Shown here: one piece after another, positions 10,421 to 10,440 of the stretch
Layout of the letters: each line of letters starts with the position of its first letter
Numbering within the stretch: position 1 is the stretch's first letter
Assembly: GCA_026770585.1 (NCBI GenBank)
Contig: MU646917.1
Location: 41,968 to 52,407, forward strand
Origin: Baffinella frigidus
Lineage: Eukaryota > Cryptophyceae > Cryptomonadales > Baffinellaceae
Length of the DNA stretch: 10,440 nucleotides
Direction of reading: 5' to 3'
The notes under the pieces: model-generated
Database searches by the model: none
What the model was told of the DNA's origin: nothing
The model's input: only the letters and a program-made list of their open reading frames with translations
Made by a program: the position numbers and the translations under genes

Positions 10421-10440
10421 CCCCCCCCCCCCCCCCCCCC
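10421..10440. repeat. Poly-C run at the window end
   Basis: The last 17-20 bases are all C. It may be real or a sequencing or assembly end effect. Confidence 0.8.

Overview
The window looks like nuclear DNA from a eukaryote whose telomere repeat is TTTAGGG. A green alga of the prasinophyte type is my best guess (Cymbomonas-like), but the sequence does not prove it. There is no bacterial-style gene, no rRNA, no tRNA and no CRISPR array. No single ORF is the gene: most long ORFs are low-complexity readings of repeats. The real coding content is a series of short exons on the minus strand, separated by introns made largely of degenerate 7-bp telomere-like repeats.

Reading right to left from about 9573, nine exons join with every splice phase agreeing, giving about 200 codons of a TRPM-like cation channel. 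They run: S4 and S4-S5 linker (9500-9573, 9079-9139), S5 (8631-8674), pore turret with two cysteines (8128-8222), pore helix and FGQ filter (7792-7824, 7496-7555), S6 (7018-7072), TRP helix (5847-5936) and a following hydrophobic helix (4680-4769). A second phase-consistent chain of about 160 codons (4061-4127 leftward to 810-872) probably encodes the cytoplasmic C-terminal part of the same protein; its link to the first chain is not resolved. The gene is incomplete at both ends: S1-S3 and the large N-terminal region are not visible on the right, and no stop or 3' end is visible on the left.

The layout is: 1-57 GGGAGA microsatellite; 293-872 four tandem copies of a basic exon; 886-1140 telomere-like block; 1151-1369 duplicated small exon; 1405-1770 TTTAGTG block; 1773-2278 exon plus a 136-139 bp tandem repeat; 2323-2545 TTTAGGG block; 2550-3631 exons with echo copies; 3640-4055 TTTGGGG block; 4061-4127 exon; 4290-4430 TATAGGG block; 4440-5230 exon copies and a CTGAC-containing minisatellite; 5100-6107 seven or more copies of the TRP-helix exon mixed with CT microsatellites; 6120-6397 unique insert; 6398-7072 rearranged, partly inverted copies of the S6 exon; 7077-9570 S6-to-S4 exons in telomere-like introns; 9574-9930 small repeats; 9931-9955 strand switch; 9956-10420 C-rich inverted telomere-like DNA; 10421-10440 poly-C.

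The main points of interest are introns built from telomere-like heptamers always in the same orientation to the gene, an array of exon and splice-site copies around almost every exon, and a repeated splice-acceptor cassette ending CTCTCGATACAG.
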